This document shows, one piece after another, positions 52,073 to 60,827 of a stretch of DNA of 64,000 nt. Positions within the stretch are counted from its first letter, which is position 1; the number at the start of each line of letters is the position of its first letter. Under the pieces are notes generated by a model, which was given only the letters and a program-made list of their open reading frames with translations, was not told the DNA's origin and searched no databases. Location: contig NZ_QNQZ01000001.1 of NCBI RefSeq assembly GCF_003390935.1, forward strand, positions 558,001 through 622,000, written 5' to 3'. A program made the translations under genes and the position numbers. Source of the stretch: Lewinella sp. IMCC34191. Its GTDB lineage: Bacteria; Bacteroidota; Bacteroidia; Chitinophagales; Saprospiraceae.

Positions 52073-52519
52073 AGCAACCTTTGGCTTTCTTTTCAGGGTA
52101 ATGGAACCCGGCACGCAAGGGCCGTACTCGCTGTTGCCCCACCACGGACCATTCAGGACAAGTTCGCCTTCCCGGTAGTCAAGGCGCAGGTCGTATTCCT
52201 TCATACACCAGGATACCTGCAAGCCGGCCTTATCGCTACGCAAAATTTCCGTTTCCGAGATACGCCAGCTGCCTGCCCCGTTGCGGTAACCACTCAAATG
52301 CATCTCCGCGTAGAGGTCACCCAATTGGACGTAAGCCTTGCCCTTCACGGCCGGACCGATCTGCTCGATGTCGAAAAAGAGTTCAAAGCGATCCGCGATA
52401 CCTCCTTCGTTTTGGTACAGGGTGCCGGTCCAAACCCCACTAATATCCGCATTGATCTGCGCCGTAAGGAGTACGGGGCACGCCAAAAACATCAGCACGG
52501 TAAGAAAGCGATTCGTCAT
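51935..52519 (-). CDS. Secreted protein of unknown function with a C-terminus antisense to exbD
   Basis: A 194-residue frame. The ATG at 52519 opens a good signal peptide (FLTVLMFLACPVLLTAQ). Residues about 24-148 form a small beta-rich domain (ISGVWTGTLYQNEGG, FFDIEQIGPAVKGKAYV), lipocalin- or DUF-like but not assigned. The last 45 codons, after KRKPKVALL, lie antisense to the end of the second exbD and look like read-through of a lost stop codon. The domain itself is convincing; the tail is not. Confidence 0.65.
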   Translation of the reverse strand: MTNRFLTVLMFLACPVLLTAQINADISGVWTGTLYQNEGGIADRFELFFDIEQIGPAVKGKAYVQLGDLYAEMHLSGYRNGAGSWRISETEILRSDKAGLQVSWCMKEYDLRLDYREGELVLNGPWWGNSEYGPCVPGSITLKRKPKVALLFFGGQDPVNVEPHGHVHYRNHPFNRCLAIGCNEHTITGVGITG

Positions 52520-52619
52520 ACTAGGTAAAAGTTAAAAATAACATGCTGCCCGGGCCACGGATCATCTGTAGAGCGTGTCCTAAAGTTATCGAGTTGATTT
52601 TCAGAGCGAAATTTGAAGT

Positions 52620-52649
52620 CCCGGAGTGATATTACTCCGGGGCTTTTTT
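52620..52649 (+). terminator. Terminator, plus-strand orientation
   Basis: An 8-bp stem CCCGGAGT (52620-52627) with ACTCCGGG (52634-52641) is followed by GC and T6 (52644-52649). It probably stops read-through from the exbB-exbD-exbD unit. The stretch 52520-52619 holds no gene. Confidence 0.7.
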
Positions 52650-52658
52650 AATATACAG

Positions 52659-52693
52659 AAAAGCCCCCCGAAACGATGTTCCGGGGGGCTTTT
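52659..52693. terminator. Bidirectional terminator after the OmpA-family porin gene
   Basis: A perfect 12-bp palindrome AAAAGCCCCCCG (52659-52670) with 52682-52693 and an 11-base loop has A and T ends in both directions. It lies 22 bp past the stop codon of the 52715-54280 gene. Confidence 0.85.
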
Positions 52694-52714
52694 CCCTGTA
52701 GGGTAAACAGATAA

Positions 52715-54280
52715 TTAGTTTCCGTTACCAGTGGGGTTGTTCTGGATTTCCGGAACATCCACACCTGCGGGAGCGGAATCTTCCGTGGCATCACCTTGCC
52801 CGGTGAGGAACTCAACCCGGCGATTGGTGCGGCTGCGGTCAAGCGGCACGATGGCTTCGTCTTCACCCCGGTATTGCAGGATGAGGCGTTCGCGCTGGAT
52901 ATTGTGCTCGGTGACCAGGTGGCTGATTACGTTATAGGCACGCATGTAGCTCAGCTTCTGATTGAATTCGGGGTTTCCTACCCGGTCGGTGTAGCCGCGT
53001 ACGATTACGCGCATGTCAGGATTTGCCTGTAGCACACGAGCTACGCTGGCCAACATGCCATAGTCATCGTAGGATACCTCCGAGGCATTCAAGCCGAAAT
53101 AAAGCATGGGGAGATAGATCGCACCGTTCGGGGAGTTGACCATCGTGGTGGAGGTCATAATGCCATCGCGCTCGATCACCCGTTCGATTTCATCACCTAC
53201 GATGCTTCTTACCTCATCTTCGTTCAGACCGCGGTCCATACGCTCGATGACAACACCGTCGGCATCAATTTCCTCACCCGGCCGAGGGGGGAAGAAGGGC
53301 TCGAGGTCACGGTAATCGGGCACTCCGTCTTTGTCGCTGTCCAGGGTACGGCCGCGACTGTCAACCGGAACATCGGCGGGGGTGTCCGGCTCCTGATCGA
53401 TCGAATCGACGATACCGTCGCCATCGGAATCGGTGGTGACGGCATCAACGCGGCGGTTAAGCGTATTGATTTCGTCTTTTACCGGGGTAAATACGTTCGT
53501 CCAGTAGGCGGGCTCTGACTTGGTCGTGGCATCTCCAATATTGAAGTTCAAAGCTACGCCGAAGACATTCAGCACGTCACGGAAGGTGCTGGCTTTGTAG
53601 CCGTCCATGAGATCCGCACGATTACCCAGGGGGATGAGGGCCTGGTATTCTACACCGATGTTCATTCTTTCGCTCAGGCGGTAGCTGATGCCACCACCTG
53701 CGGCCGCGTTAACGTGAAATTCACTGTCAATCATGCCGTTTCTTCCTTCCTGCCAGGGTTGGTTATCACCCGAACAGCCAAAGCCGCTAGTTTCGTCGTT
53801 GCACTGAAATTCGGTGCTGACGAAATTGAAACCGGCACCGGCCATGAGGAAAATGTTCCACTTACGGGTATCTCCGTTCAGCAGAAAGTTATTGAGGGTT
53901 ACCACACCGAAGCCGGTACCTCCCACCCAATCCGTTTCGAAGCGGCGGTTACCGTCTCCCGAATCAAATTCAGCGTCTCCTTTAGTCTTGGAGTACAGCG
54001 CGTCGAGGCGCAGGGAGAACAGGTGATCCAACGATTTGCGTGCGTGTACACCGAGTCCGTAGCCGAGCTTTGCATCGACATCGCTAGACATGGTAGACAC
54101 GTAGGGCGAAATTCCCAACTCTAGCATGGTAGGACGTGGCGCGTTAATTTGGCCACCGGTTTGTGAAGTCGACTCGATTGTATAAGTGGTATCAGCGTCG
54201 GAGAGCGGAGTACCCTGCGCATACGTTGCTCCGCACAAGCAGAGCAGCAGGCCGGTAAAGGTTGATCTCAGGAAATTCAT
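52715..54280 (-). CDS. OmpA-family outer-membrane protein with TSP3-like repeats
   Basis: The 521-residue protein: signal peptide (CLCGATYAQ), an eight-strand-type beta-barrel (about 45-255), Asp-rich calcium-binding thrombospondin-type-3 segments (about 275-330: DSDGDGIVDSIDQEPDTP, DSDKDGVPDYRDLEPF) and a C-terminal OmpA peptidoglycan-binding domain (about 385-500: ANPDMRVIVRGYTDRVGNPEFN). A structural porin tethering the outer membrane to the wall. Transcribed alone, with a TACCTTTA promoter-like box at 54342-54349 on the minus strand. Confidence 0.93.
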   Translation of the reverse strand: MNFLRSTFTGLLLCLCGATYAQGTPLSDADTTYTIESTSQTGGQINAPRPTMLELGISPYVSTMSSDVDAKLGYGLGVHARKSLDHLFSLRLDALYSKTKGDAEFDSGDGNRRFETDWVGGTGFGVVTLNNFLLNGDTRKWNIFLMAGAGFNFVSTEFQCNDETSGFGCSGDNQPWQEGRNGMIDSEFHVNAAAGGGISYRLSERMNIGVEYQALIPLGNRADLMDGYKASTFRDVLNVFGVALNFNIGDATTKSEPAYWTNVFTPVKDEINTLNRRVDAVTTDSDGDGIVDSIDQEPDTPADVPVDSRGRTLDSDKDGVPDYRDLEPFFPPRPGEEIDADGVVIERMDRGLNEDEVRSIVGDEIERVIERDGIMTSTTMVNSPNGAIYLPMLYFGLNASEVSYDDYGMLASVARVLQANPDMRVIVRGYTDRVGNPEFNQKLSYMRAYNVISHLVTEHNIQRERLILQYRGEDEAIVPLDRSRTNRRVEFLTGQGDATEDSAPAGVDVPEIQNNPTGNGN

Positions 54281-54379
54281 GAAAGGGATTCTAGCAAGTT
54301 TGTTAGCGGATAGATATGTCTCTGATCCAGTTTATATAGGGTAAAGGTACTGCTTGTTTATAAAAGCACGTACAATCTT

Positions 54380-54387
54380 TACCTTTG
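54380..54387 (+). promoter_or_regulatory. -7 promoter element of the arginase-fold gene
   Basis: TACCTTTG, a perfect match, 15 bp before the ATG at 54403. It rules out a TTG start at 54385 inside the box. Confidence 0.6.
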
Positions 54388-54402
54388 ACCGCCATTTCGC
54401 CT

Positions 54403-55488
54403 ATGTATACCCCCTGGTTAAAGTCAGACTACGAATCCGACCCGCAATTAGATCCCTCCTCCCTCGGCCACCATCTGTCCGATACCGTCGCCACCGGAAC
54501 GCGGGTGGCCCTGATCGGCGTCAACGCGCGGTGGGCTGATTCCGTCCGCGACAAGCTCTACGGGTACTATTGGGATCACGGAAACTTAGCCCTGACCGAT
54601 CTGGGTAACCTGCGAAAACAGACGGTTGATTTTGCTATCCCCCTCCTCAAGGAATTGTACGCAGCGGGAACCCTTCCGGTGCTCATCGGAGCCGATGCAC
54701 GGATGGCCGAAGCGCAATACCTGGCTTTTGCCGAACTGAACCGGGAAGTTGGCATTGGCGTCATCGATGCGCGCATCCAGCTTCAGTACAATGCCACGCA
54801 AGGCGGTAAACCCGCTACCCTGGACCGTGCCGTTCACCGAACCACGGCACCCTCCTTTCATCTGGCGCATATCGGCGATCAACGGCACCTTTCTGACCCG
54901 CGTCTGGACGTGTTGTTTCTTTCCCGCCACTTTGAGCGGTATTCGTTGGGCAAAAGTCGGATGGATCTCACGGATCTGGAACCTCCCATACGGGATGTGG
55001 ACCTGGTCGTAATGGATATGAACGCCGTCATCGCGGCGGAAGCCCCCGCCCAGTCCGGAAACGCGCCATCCGGCTTCTCGCTACAGGAAGCCGGACAACT
55101 GGCGTACTACGCCGGAAACAGCGACCGACTAGCATCCTTTGGCATATATGGATTCGAATCAACGGCGGTAGACCGCCTGGATGCCCTCACCGCCGCGGGG
55201 TACGCCCAGTTGATCTGGTATTTCCTACATGGGGTGAGTAGACGGCACGGGGATTTCCCCCGATCGTCTTCCGGACTGGTGGAATACATTGTCGATAGTA
55301 AGCTGGCGGATCGGTTTGTTTTCTGGCGCTCTCCCCGGAGTGATCGATGGTGGGTTCAAGTGCCCCTGGAGGCACACCGGGGAGAAGAACGTAATCGTTT
55401 GGTATCGTGTAGTTACGCGGACTATCTGGCGACGAGCCAGGACGGCCATCTGCCGGAGCGGCTCTTTCATGCCTTTTCCCGCTACTGA
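54403..55488 (+). CDS. Arginase/formimidoylglutamase-fold protein lacking metal ligands
   Basis: The 361-residue protein matches the ureohydrolase fold in layout: N-terminal VALIGV strand, then three metal-site blocks. In active arginases these read GGDHS, DAHxDxR and DxDxxDP. Here they read GADAR (about 91-95), DARIQL (about 117-122) and DMNAV (about 203-207), so nearly all manganese ligands are lost. Bacteroidota relatives are often annotated as formimidoylglutamase. I infer a pseudoenzyme, perhaps regulatory or structural. No hut genes are nearby. The 323 bp downstream (55489-55811) hold no gene. Confidence 0.75.
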   Translation: MYTPWLKSDYESDPQLDPSSLGHHLSDTVATGTRVALIGVNARWADSVRDKLYGYYWDHGNLALTDLGNLRKQTVDFAIPLLKELYAAGTLPVLIGADARMAEAQYLAFAELNREVGIGVIDARIQLQYNATQGGKPATLDRAVHRTTAPSFHLAHIGDQRHLSDPRLDVLFLSRHFERYSLGKSRMDLTDLEPPIRDVDLVVMDMNAVIAAEAPAQSGNAPSGFSLQEAGQLAYYAGNSDRLASFGIYGFESTAVDRLDALTAAGYAQLIWYFLHGVSRRHGDFPRSSSGLVEYIVDSKLADRFVFWRSPRSDRWWVQVPLEAHRGEERNRLVSCSYADYLATSQDGHLPERLFHAFSRY

Positions 55489-55811
55489 TGATACCAGGGA
55501 CTAATTAGCTTGCCGAGGCGGATATCTTGTGTTAAAGTTTAAAGGCAAAGTACAATATCTGCTGTCTTGGAGTCGCTATGTTTACAGGCAGCGTGAAGTC
55601 GCCGCCGTGTTGTCTTAAACATGCCCGGGTTAGGGCATCTTGATTTTGGATTTTTCCTGGTCAATTCATTGCCAGCGTCTCTCGTAAGAAACCACATTAT
55701 AGCCGAGGCTCCATTAGCCCGGTGGTCCATCTCCCCGTCGTTCATTGGCGGGTGGGACTCACTGTACTCTTATCCCGGACGTTGCGGAATTGTCAAAACT
55801 CACTGTTTTGC

Positions 55812-58800
55812 ATGTCCCACTTTACTAAGCTTTTGCTCCTGATAACGCTGGTCATTTGCTCCCTGGAAATGGGAGCGCAAACCAGTTGCGGACAAGACGA
55901 GCCCTTTCTGCTTCCCCCAACGAGTACCTTCTGTGCCGATGCGGACGGATTCGTTACGGTCAGTTTCAAAATCTACAACAACGGCGATCCGGGTACCTAC
56001 CGCGTCGACTTTCCGGACGGTTCGGACACCGTTTACGTGGGAGTGGTCAATACCGTCACGGTAGAAAAGCGGTTCCTGTTTTCCTGTGAGGCGCCTCCCG
56101 GAAAGCCTGCTGCCCCGCGCCCCGGCGCTCTGTATTACGAATACTCCGGAGCCCTCACCGTAACCCGAGAAGACTGCGTCGACGAACGCGGAGACAATCA
56201 AAAGGGTACTTATGACTTTCGGGTGGTCCCCAATCCCATCAACGAAATCGTCTATAGTAATATAGAATGCGTCGAAGCGCCCTTCGAGGTCAATTTCGAG
56301 GCGCAACTCTGTTCGGACCAATTGGCCGAGTCCTTCCAGTGGTTCGTGGATGATGTATTGGTTGATGGGGCCACGGAGCAGGACCTTCGCCACGTTTTCG
56401 ATACGCCCGGTACGCATAGTGTATCCCTTGAAGTAGAGACGCACAAAGGCTGTGAAGTGTACCGCAAAAAGGAGAGCTTTACCATCGATGCCTCCCCGGT
56501 GATCACGGTCTCCTATACGCTCGACTCTTCTCAGCTGTGTAATGACAACATTCAGATCATTCCAAATAATCAGTACGAGCACGCTACTTCGTACGAATGG
56601 ACCACGACTTCTCCGGGAGTAACATTTAGTGACCCGACCGCCCCGAATCCGGTCATCAATATCAGCAACGACAAGGCAGGATTAAGGGAAATTACCGTGG
56701 AGGCCCGAAACGCTGCCTGTTCCGGCGTGCGGGAAACCATCACCGTCGAAACGCAGCGCGGACAGCAGATCGACATACTCGAGGACGTGATCACCTGTAC
56801 GGGCTACGTGCTGCAACTCTGCGACTACCTGGACTTCACGCCCAGTCCTACAAACATAAGCTGGACGGCCAACAAGCCGGGCGTCACCTTCAGCGATCCG
56901 AACGCCATGTGCCCGACCGTGACCTTCGACACCAACGACGAGTACGTGTTGATGGCTAGCGGCTTCGACGTCTGCGGGGAGCGCTACGATATTCCGGTAG
57001 ACGTTCGGGTCCGCGATGGAGCGCGCCTGCAGATCGACATCAGCAGTATCGATACACTTTGTACCGTCGACCCCGTCGTCAACTTGCTTGACTACATCTC
57101 CCCGGCGGAAAACGTGAGCCGCATTACGGGTGACGGCGTAGTCAACAACCTGTTTGACCCGTCAACCGTAGCCGGTACCACGCCACTTACCGTAGTCGAT
57201 AGCTGTGGAGCAACCTACGATCTCTCTTTCTACGTGGTTCCTCAGGAAGTTTACAACGGGGTCGACCCGACTATCTGCCAGGGGGATACCATTGACTTCG
57301 AAGGCATGCAGGCGGGTGTCTACACCGGTACCGGAATGAAGGACGGTATATTCCGCTCAGCCGGATTGGGTGTAGGAACGTATCAGATCGCCTTCTCGAG
57401 CCTGACCTTCTGTGGTGGGGAGGACACCATAAATGTCACCGTACAGGAATACCCAAGGGCGGATTTTGAAATTCTCGCGGATAGCTGTGCCGTCGGAGCC
57501 CACGGAAATATTTACGCCGGACTGGAACCTTTATTCGTGGAGAATCGCTCCACCGCCCGCACGATCTGCTATAGCATCCTTGAAACGGGACAGCAGGCAT
57601 GCAACCGCGAAAAGGCGAAGTTCGTGTTTGCCCGCGGCGGGATATACACCCTTCAGCAAGTCGTCGCCTTCCCCGGGGGCGGGTGTAACGACACGCTCCG
57701 GCGAGTTATCGAAGTAATCATGCCAGCGGAAGTGAATCACGGATTCGTCATGGACAGTACGTCCTGTGACTCCCTGCAAATTGACTTTACGGCCGGTCCG
57801 CAGGATAACCAGGTAACCTACGATTGGAAGTTTTCCAATTTGGACTTCAGCTCCGATTCCAGCCCCCATCTGGCCTTGCTCCGTCCCCTCGCCCCCGAGG
57901 TCTTAGGTGTAAAGATTGGCGTAGCCAACGCATGCTACGTTACCGAGGATACCTTCGGGGTAGCGCTGCCGCAGCGATTCCGGGTATCGTTTAGCGTACT
58001 CAATGATAACAATACCATCTGCTCGGACGATACCGTCTTCCTGGCTAACACCTCCGTGAACGCCCACAACTTTCGGGTCACCTACCCGGACGGAAGACAG
58101 GCTACGCAATTACCGCGGAACATCGTCCTGCAAAACTTCGGCAACACGGTCCTCAGCTATCCGATTCAATTGGAAGGCTCCAATGTCAGCTGCCCGGATG
58201 AAGTAGCGCACGATACCGTACATGTCTTACCCATTACGACGGAGGCCGCCTTTGGATTGGCGTACGACAATGTCTGTGCCTCGGGAGGTATTGAACTGAC
58301 GAACGCTTCCACGCCCGGTGCCCTCACCTTCGTGAACTGGGGCGATGGCAGTAGTCCACAGTATATCGACGATCTGGAAACACTGACCCACTCGTATGAA
58401 ACCTCCGTGGACGCTCAATTTGAAATTTCGCTGTCGGCCAAGCTGTGTGGAATCGATACCTTCCGGCGTAAGGTTACGGTGCGACCCGCCCCGGATGCTT
58501 CTTTTAACGTGGTGGCTACGGATGCCAACTGCGTGAACCGAGAGATAAACTTCACCTCGGCGGCGGAAAAGCGTCCGTACAGTTTCACCTGGGACTTCGG
58601 TGACGGTAGTGGCTCCAGTCACTTCAGTGCCAGTCATACCTACGCCAATACCGGAACGTACCGGATCTTTAGCAAGGCCGTGGGCAAGAATGGTTGCGCA
58701 GCGATCGACAGTTTCGACTTAAGAATTGGAGATTACGATGGTCCAGATTGGGACGTGACCACTCCCGCCTCGGTCTGTGAGGATGCCGTCTACGGTCTCG

Positions 58801-59531
58801 AGCTGCGCACACCGCTTACGGGCTGGTCGCTGGACTATGGGAACGGCCTGGTATCCGAGTCACCGATTGCGCAACCGTACAGTCAAGCCGGAAAGTATAC
58901 GCTCCGGCTACGAGCCACCTCCGCCAACGGTTGCTATCGTGATAGTGCCGCGGTAGTCACGGTACAATCCGGCTTCGAGGCTCAGATCCAGACGCCGGCC
59001 GAAAGCTCGCGGATGATCGTGGAGCTAGGCGACGAGCTCGATCTGGACGTGCACATCAGTCCTCCCCGCAACATCGTGGATCTGAGCTGGACGGGAGACA
59101 GCATCTATAACCCCTACTCGCCATTTACAACCGCTTTGCCGATGGACGATGGATTTTATGCCATCAATCTAACGGACGTACACGGGTGTACCGCCTCGGA
59201 TTCCATCAAGGTGGTTGTGAACAAGGACTACCGTGATCGCATGTATTTGCCCAACATCTTCAGCCCGAACGGAGACGGCTACAACGATCGCTTTGGCTTC
59301 GATGCCAAACAGAATACCATCAAACGCGTGAAATATCTGCGCGTGATATCCCGCTACGGCGCAGTTGTGTACGAGTGTCAGGATTGCCTGTCCAACAGCG
59401 TCGGAGAGGGATGGGACGGAACCGTGGGCGGACAGCCCGCAGAACAAAGCGTCTATATCTGGGCGGCCGAAGTCGAGTTTATCGATGGAAGCAGCCAGCT
59501 ATTTACTGGCGATGTGACGCTATTGCGTTAA
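55812..59531 (+). CDS. Large secreted PKD-repeat protein with type IX sorting domain (type B, gliding-motility-associated)
   Basis: A 1239-residue surface protein. Start at the ATG at 55812, which opens the signal peptide (LLLLITLVICSLEMGAQ). The body is a string of Ig-like and PKD domains, for example FTWDFGDGSGSSHFSASHTYANTGTYRIFSKAVG near residue 930, with many paired cysteines. The last 90 residues are the gliding-motility-associated C-terminal domain: YLPNIFSPNGDGYNDRFGF to YIWAAEVEFIDGSSQLFTGDVTLLR. Such proteins are exported by the type IX system and attach to the surface, often for adhesion. The partner PorP/SprF-like gene that often follows is absent. Confidence 0.93.
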   Translation: MSHFTKLLLLITLVICSLEMGAQTSCGQDEPFLLPPTSTFCADADGFVTVSFKIYNNGDPGTYRVDFPDGSDTVYVGVVNTVTVEKRFLFSCEAPPGKPAAPRPGALYYEYSGALTVTREDCVDERGDNQKGTYDFRVVPNPINEIVYSNIECVEAPFEVNFEAQLCSDQLAESFQWFVDDVLVDGATEQDLRHVFDTPGTHSVSLEVETHKGCEVYRKKESFTIDASPVITVSYTLDSSQLCNDNIQIIPNNQYEHATSYEWTTTSPGVTFSDPTAPNPVINISNDKAGLREITVEARNAACSGVRETITVETQRGQQIDILEDVITCTGYVLQLCDYLDFTPSPTNISWTANKPGVTFSDPNAMCPTVTFDTNDEYVLMASGFDVCGERYDIPVDVRVRDGARLQIDISSIDTLCTVDPVVNLLDYISPAENVSRITGDGVVNNLFDPSTVAGTTPLTVVDSCGATYDLSFYVVPQEVYNGVDPTICQGDTIDFEGMQAGVYTGTGMKDGIFRSAGLGVGTYQIAFSSLTFCGGEDTINVTVQEYPRADFEILADSCAVGAHGNIYAGLEPLFVENRSTARTICYSILETGQQACNREKAKFVFARGGIYTLQQVVAFPGGGCNDTLRRVIEVIMPAEVNHGFVMDSTSCDSLQIDFTAGPQDNQVTYDWKFSNLDFSSDSSPHLALLRPLAPEVLGVKIGVANACYVTEDTFGVALPQRFRVSFSVLNDNNTICSDDTVFLANTSVNAHNFRVTYPDGRQATQLPRNIVLQNFGNTVLSYPIQLEGSNVSCPDEVAHDTVHVLPITTEAAFGLAYDNVCASGGIELTNASTPGALTFVNWGDGSSPQYIDDLETLTHSYETSVDAQFEISLSAKLCGIDTFRRKVTVRPAPDASFNVVATDANCVNREINFTSAAEKRPYSFTWDFGDGSGSSHFSASHTYANTGTYRIFSKAVGKNGCAAIDSFDLRIGDYDGPDWDVTTPASVCEDAVYGLELRTPLTGWSLDYGNGLVSESPIAQPYSQAGKYTLRLRATSANGCYRDSAAVVTVQSGFEAQIQTPAESSRMIVELGDELDLDVHISPPRNIVDLSWTGDSIYNPYSPFTTALPMDDGFYAINLTDVHGCTASDSIKVVVNKDYRDRMYLPNIFSPNGDGYNDRFGFDAKQNTIKRVKYLRVISRYGAVVYECQDCLSNSVGEGWDGTVGGQPAEQSVYIWAAEVEFIDGSSQLFTGDVTLLR

Positions 59532-59569
59532 CATCCGTGTGACCAGAGTAGATCTTTCCCTGTGTTAAG

Positions 59570-59600
59570 AAGGCCTGCCTCATCGGCGGGCCTTTCTTTT
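59570..59600 (+). terminator. Terminator of the type B cargo gene
   Basis: A 10-bp stem AAGGCCTGCC (59570-59579) with GGCGGGCCTT (59585-59594), one G-U pair, followed by TTTCTTTT to 59600. Confidence 0.85.
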
Positions 59601-59609
59601 GTCTTCGCC

Positions 59610-60821
59610 TTAGCCTCCGACTCGGGCCCGGAATACCCGACTCTGCCGTTCCGCTTCCAACACGAATTCCGCGCCCGAGGCTACGAAGACAGTCCGCTGG
59701 TCTTCCGTGAGTTTCAGGCTATCCGTACCGGATAGCGCACCGCTCATCAGTAGCAGGATACATGGCCCTCCGGTGGTGGCCACCGCAACCTCTTCGCCTT
59801 CGGGAATATCTCGGAAAGAAAGTTCGAAGTCCGGTGCCGGAGTAGGATAGGTGTTCCAGCCGTCGGCCTCGCTTTCGGGGCGGATCTTCGCGGGCAATAC
59901 CTCTTCGAAGCGGGTGTTCTTCATCAGTTCCGGAACATCGATGTGTTTGGGAGTCAGCCCACCGCGTAGAACGTTATCGCTATTGGCCATCAATTCCAGA
60001 CAGGCACCTTCCAGGTACGCATGGGGAATGCCGGCATCCTGAAATATGCCCTCACCCGGCCGCAGATGCACCAGGTTAAACCAGTACACGGAAAAGATAC
60101 CCCGGTCGTAGTGGCCATCCACCATATACTGCTCGAAGGCGCGTTTCGCCCAGAAGGCCGGGTCGCTTTTCTCGTAAGTATTGCCGTCCAACTCTCGGGC
60201 TAGGGGTTCCAGGAGGGTATCCACTTCCGCCTGACTCGCTTTCATCACGTACGCGTACAGACCCGCTACGCCATCCGTCCGAAGCGTTGCCCCTAGTGTT
60301 TCCCAGCCAGGTACGGATTCGAGCGTGCGGCTGATTTGATCGGCGGATTGGAAGCCGTGCAGGAGATAAAAATCGGACAGGGCAACGCCCAGTTCCGGTT
60401 TGTGGTTATCATCCCGATAGTTCCGATCGGGCGCGTCGCGTTCGGGTCCGTCCGCTTCTTCGCGGGCAAAACCCGCTTCGGCGGCCTTCTTGGTTGGATG
60501 CACCTGAATGGATAACATCTCCCGTACATCCAACACCTTAAAAAGAAAGGGTAGCCGGTCTTCAAAGCGATTGGCCACCTTGGATCCCAGAATCTCCGTT
60601 GGTGACGCGGCAATCAGGTCAGCCAAGGTCCGCTCGTCATTGAGCAGTTCGCCCGGACCCTTCGCGTGTGCCCCCATCCACAGCTCGGCCCAGGGTTTCT
60701 CCTTGACATTATCTTGCTGTAAGAAATCGGCTAAGTATTGGTGACCGCCCCAGGCATAGTGCTGGACGATTCCGGAAAAGGGATAAATGGCAGGCAAGCT
60801 GGGTAATTTTGATGCTGCCAA
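59610..60821 (-). CDS. manA: Mannose-6-phosphate isomerase, class I
   Basis: Zinc enzyme interconverting mannose 6-phosphate and fructose 6-phosphate. The 403 residues hold the zinc ligands Gln106 and His108 (LSIQVHP), Glu143 (DNHKPEL) and a later His in GIPHAYLEG. Full length. Start codon TTG at 60821, 6 bp after the heparinase-like gene; a second TTG eight codons later (before PAIYPFSGIVQHYAWGG) is closer to the family start and may be the real one. Cotranscription with the lyase suggests a sugar-uptake context. Confidence 0.94.
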   Translation of the reverse strand: MAASKLPSLPAIYPFSGIVQHYAWGGHQYLADFLQQDNVKEKPWAELWMGAHAKGPGELLNDERTLADLIAASPTEILGSKVANRFEDRLPFLFKVLDVREMLSIQVHPTKKAAEAGFAREEADGPERDAPDRNYRDDNHKPELGVALSDFYLLHGFQSADQISRTLESVPGWETLGATLRTDGVAGLYAYVMKASQAEVDTLLEPLARELDGNTYEKSDPAFWAKRAFEQYMVDGHYDRGIFSVYWFNLVHLRPGEGIFQDAGIPHAYLEGACLELMANSDNVLRGGLTPKHIDVPELMKNTRFEEVLPAKIRPESEADGWNTYPTPAPDFELSFRDIPEGEEVAVATTGGPCILLLMSGALSGTDSLKLTEDQRTVFVASGAEFVLEAERQSRVFRARVGG

Positions 60822-60827
60822 TGATAG

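Noticed and set aside
52561-52651. Possible insertion-sequence end (GAGCGTGTCCTAAAGTT near a strong hairpin)
   Set aside because: No second end, no target duplication and no transposase fragment nearby; the hairpin is better explained as a terminator.
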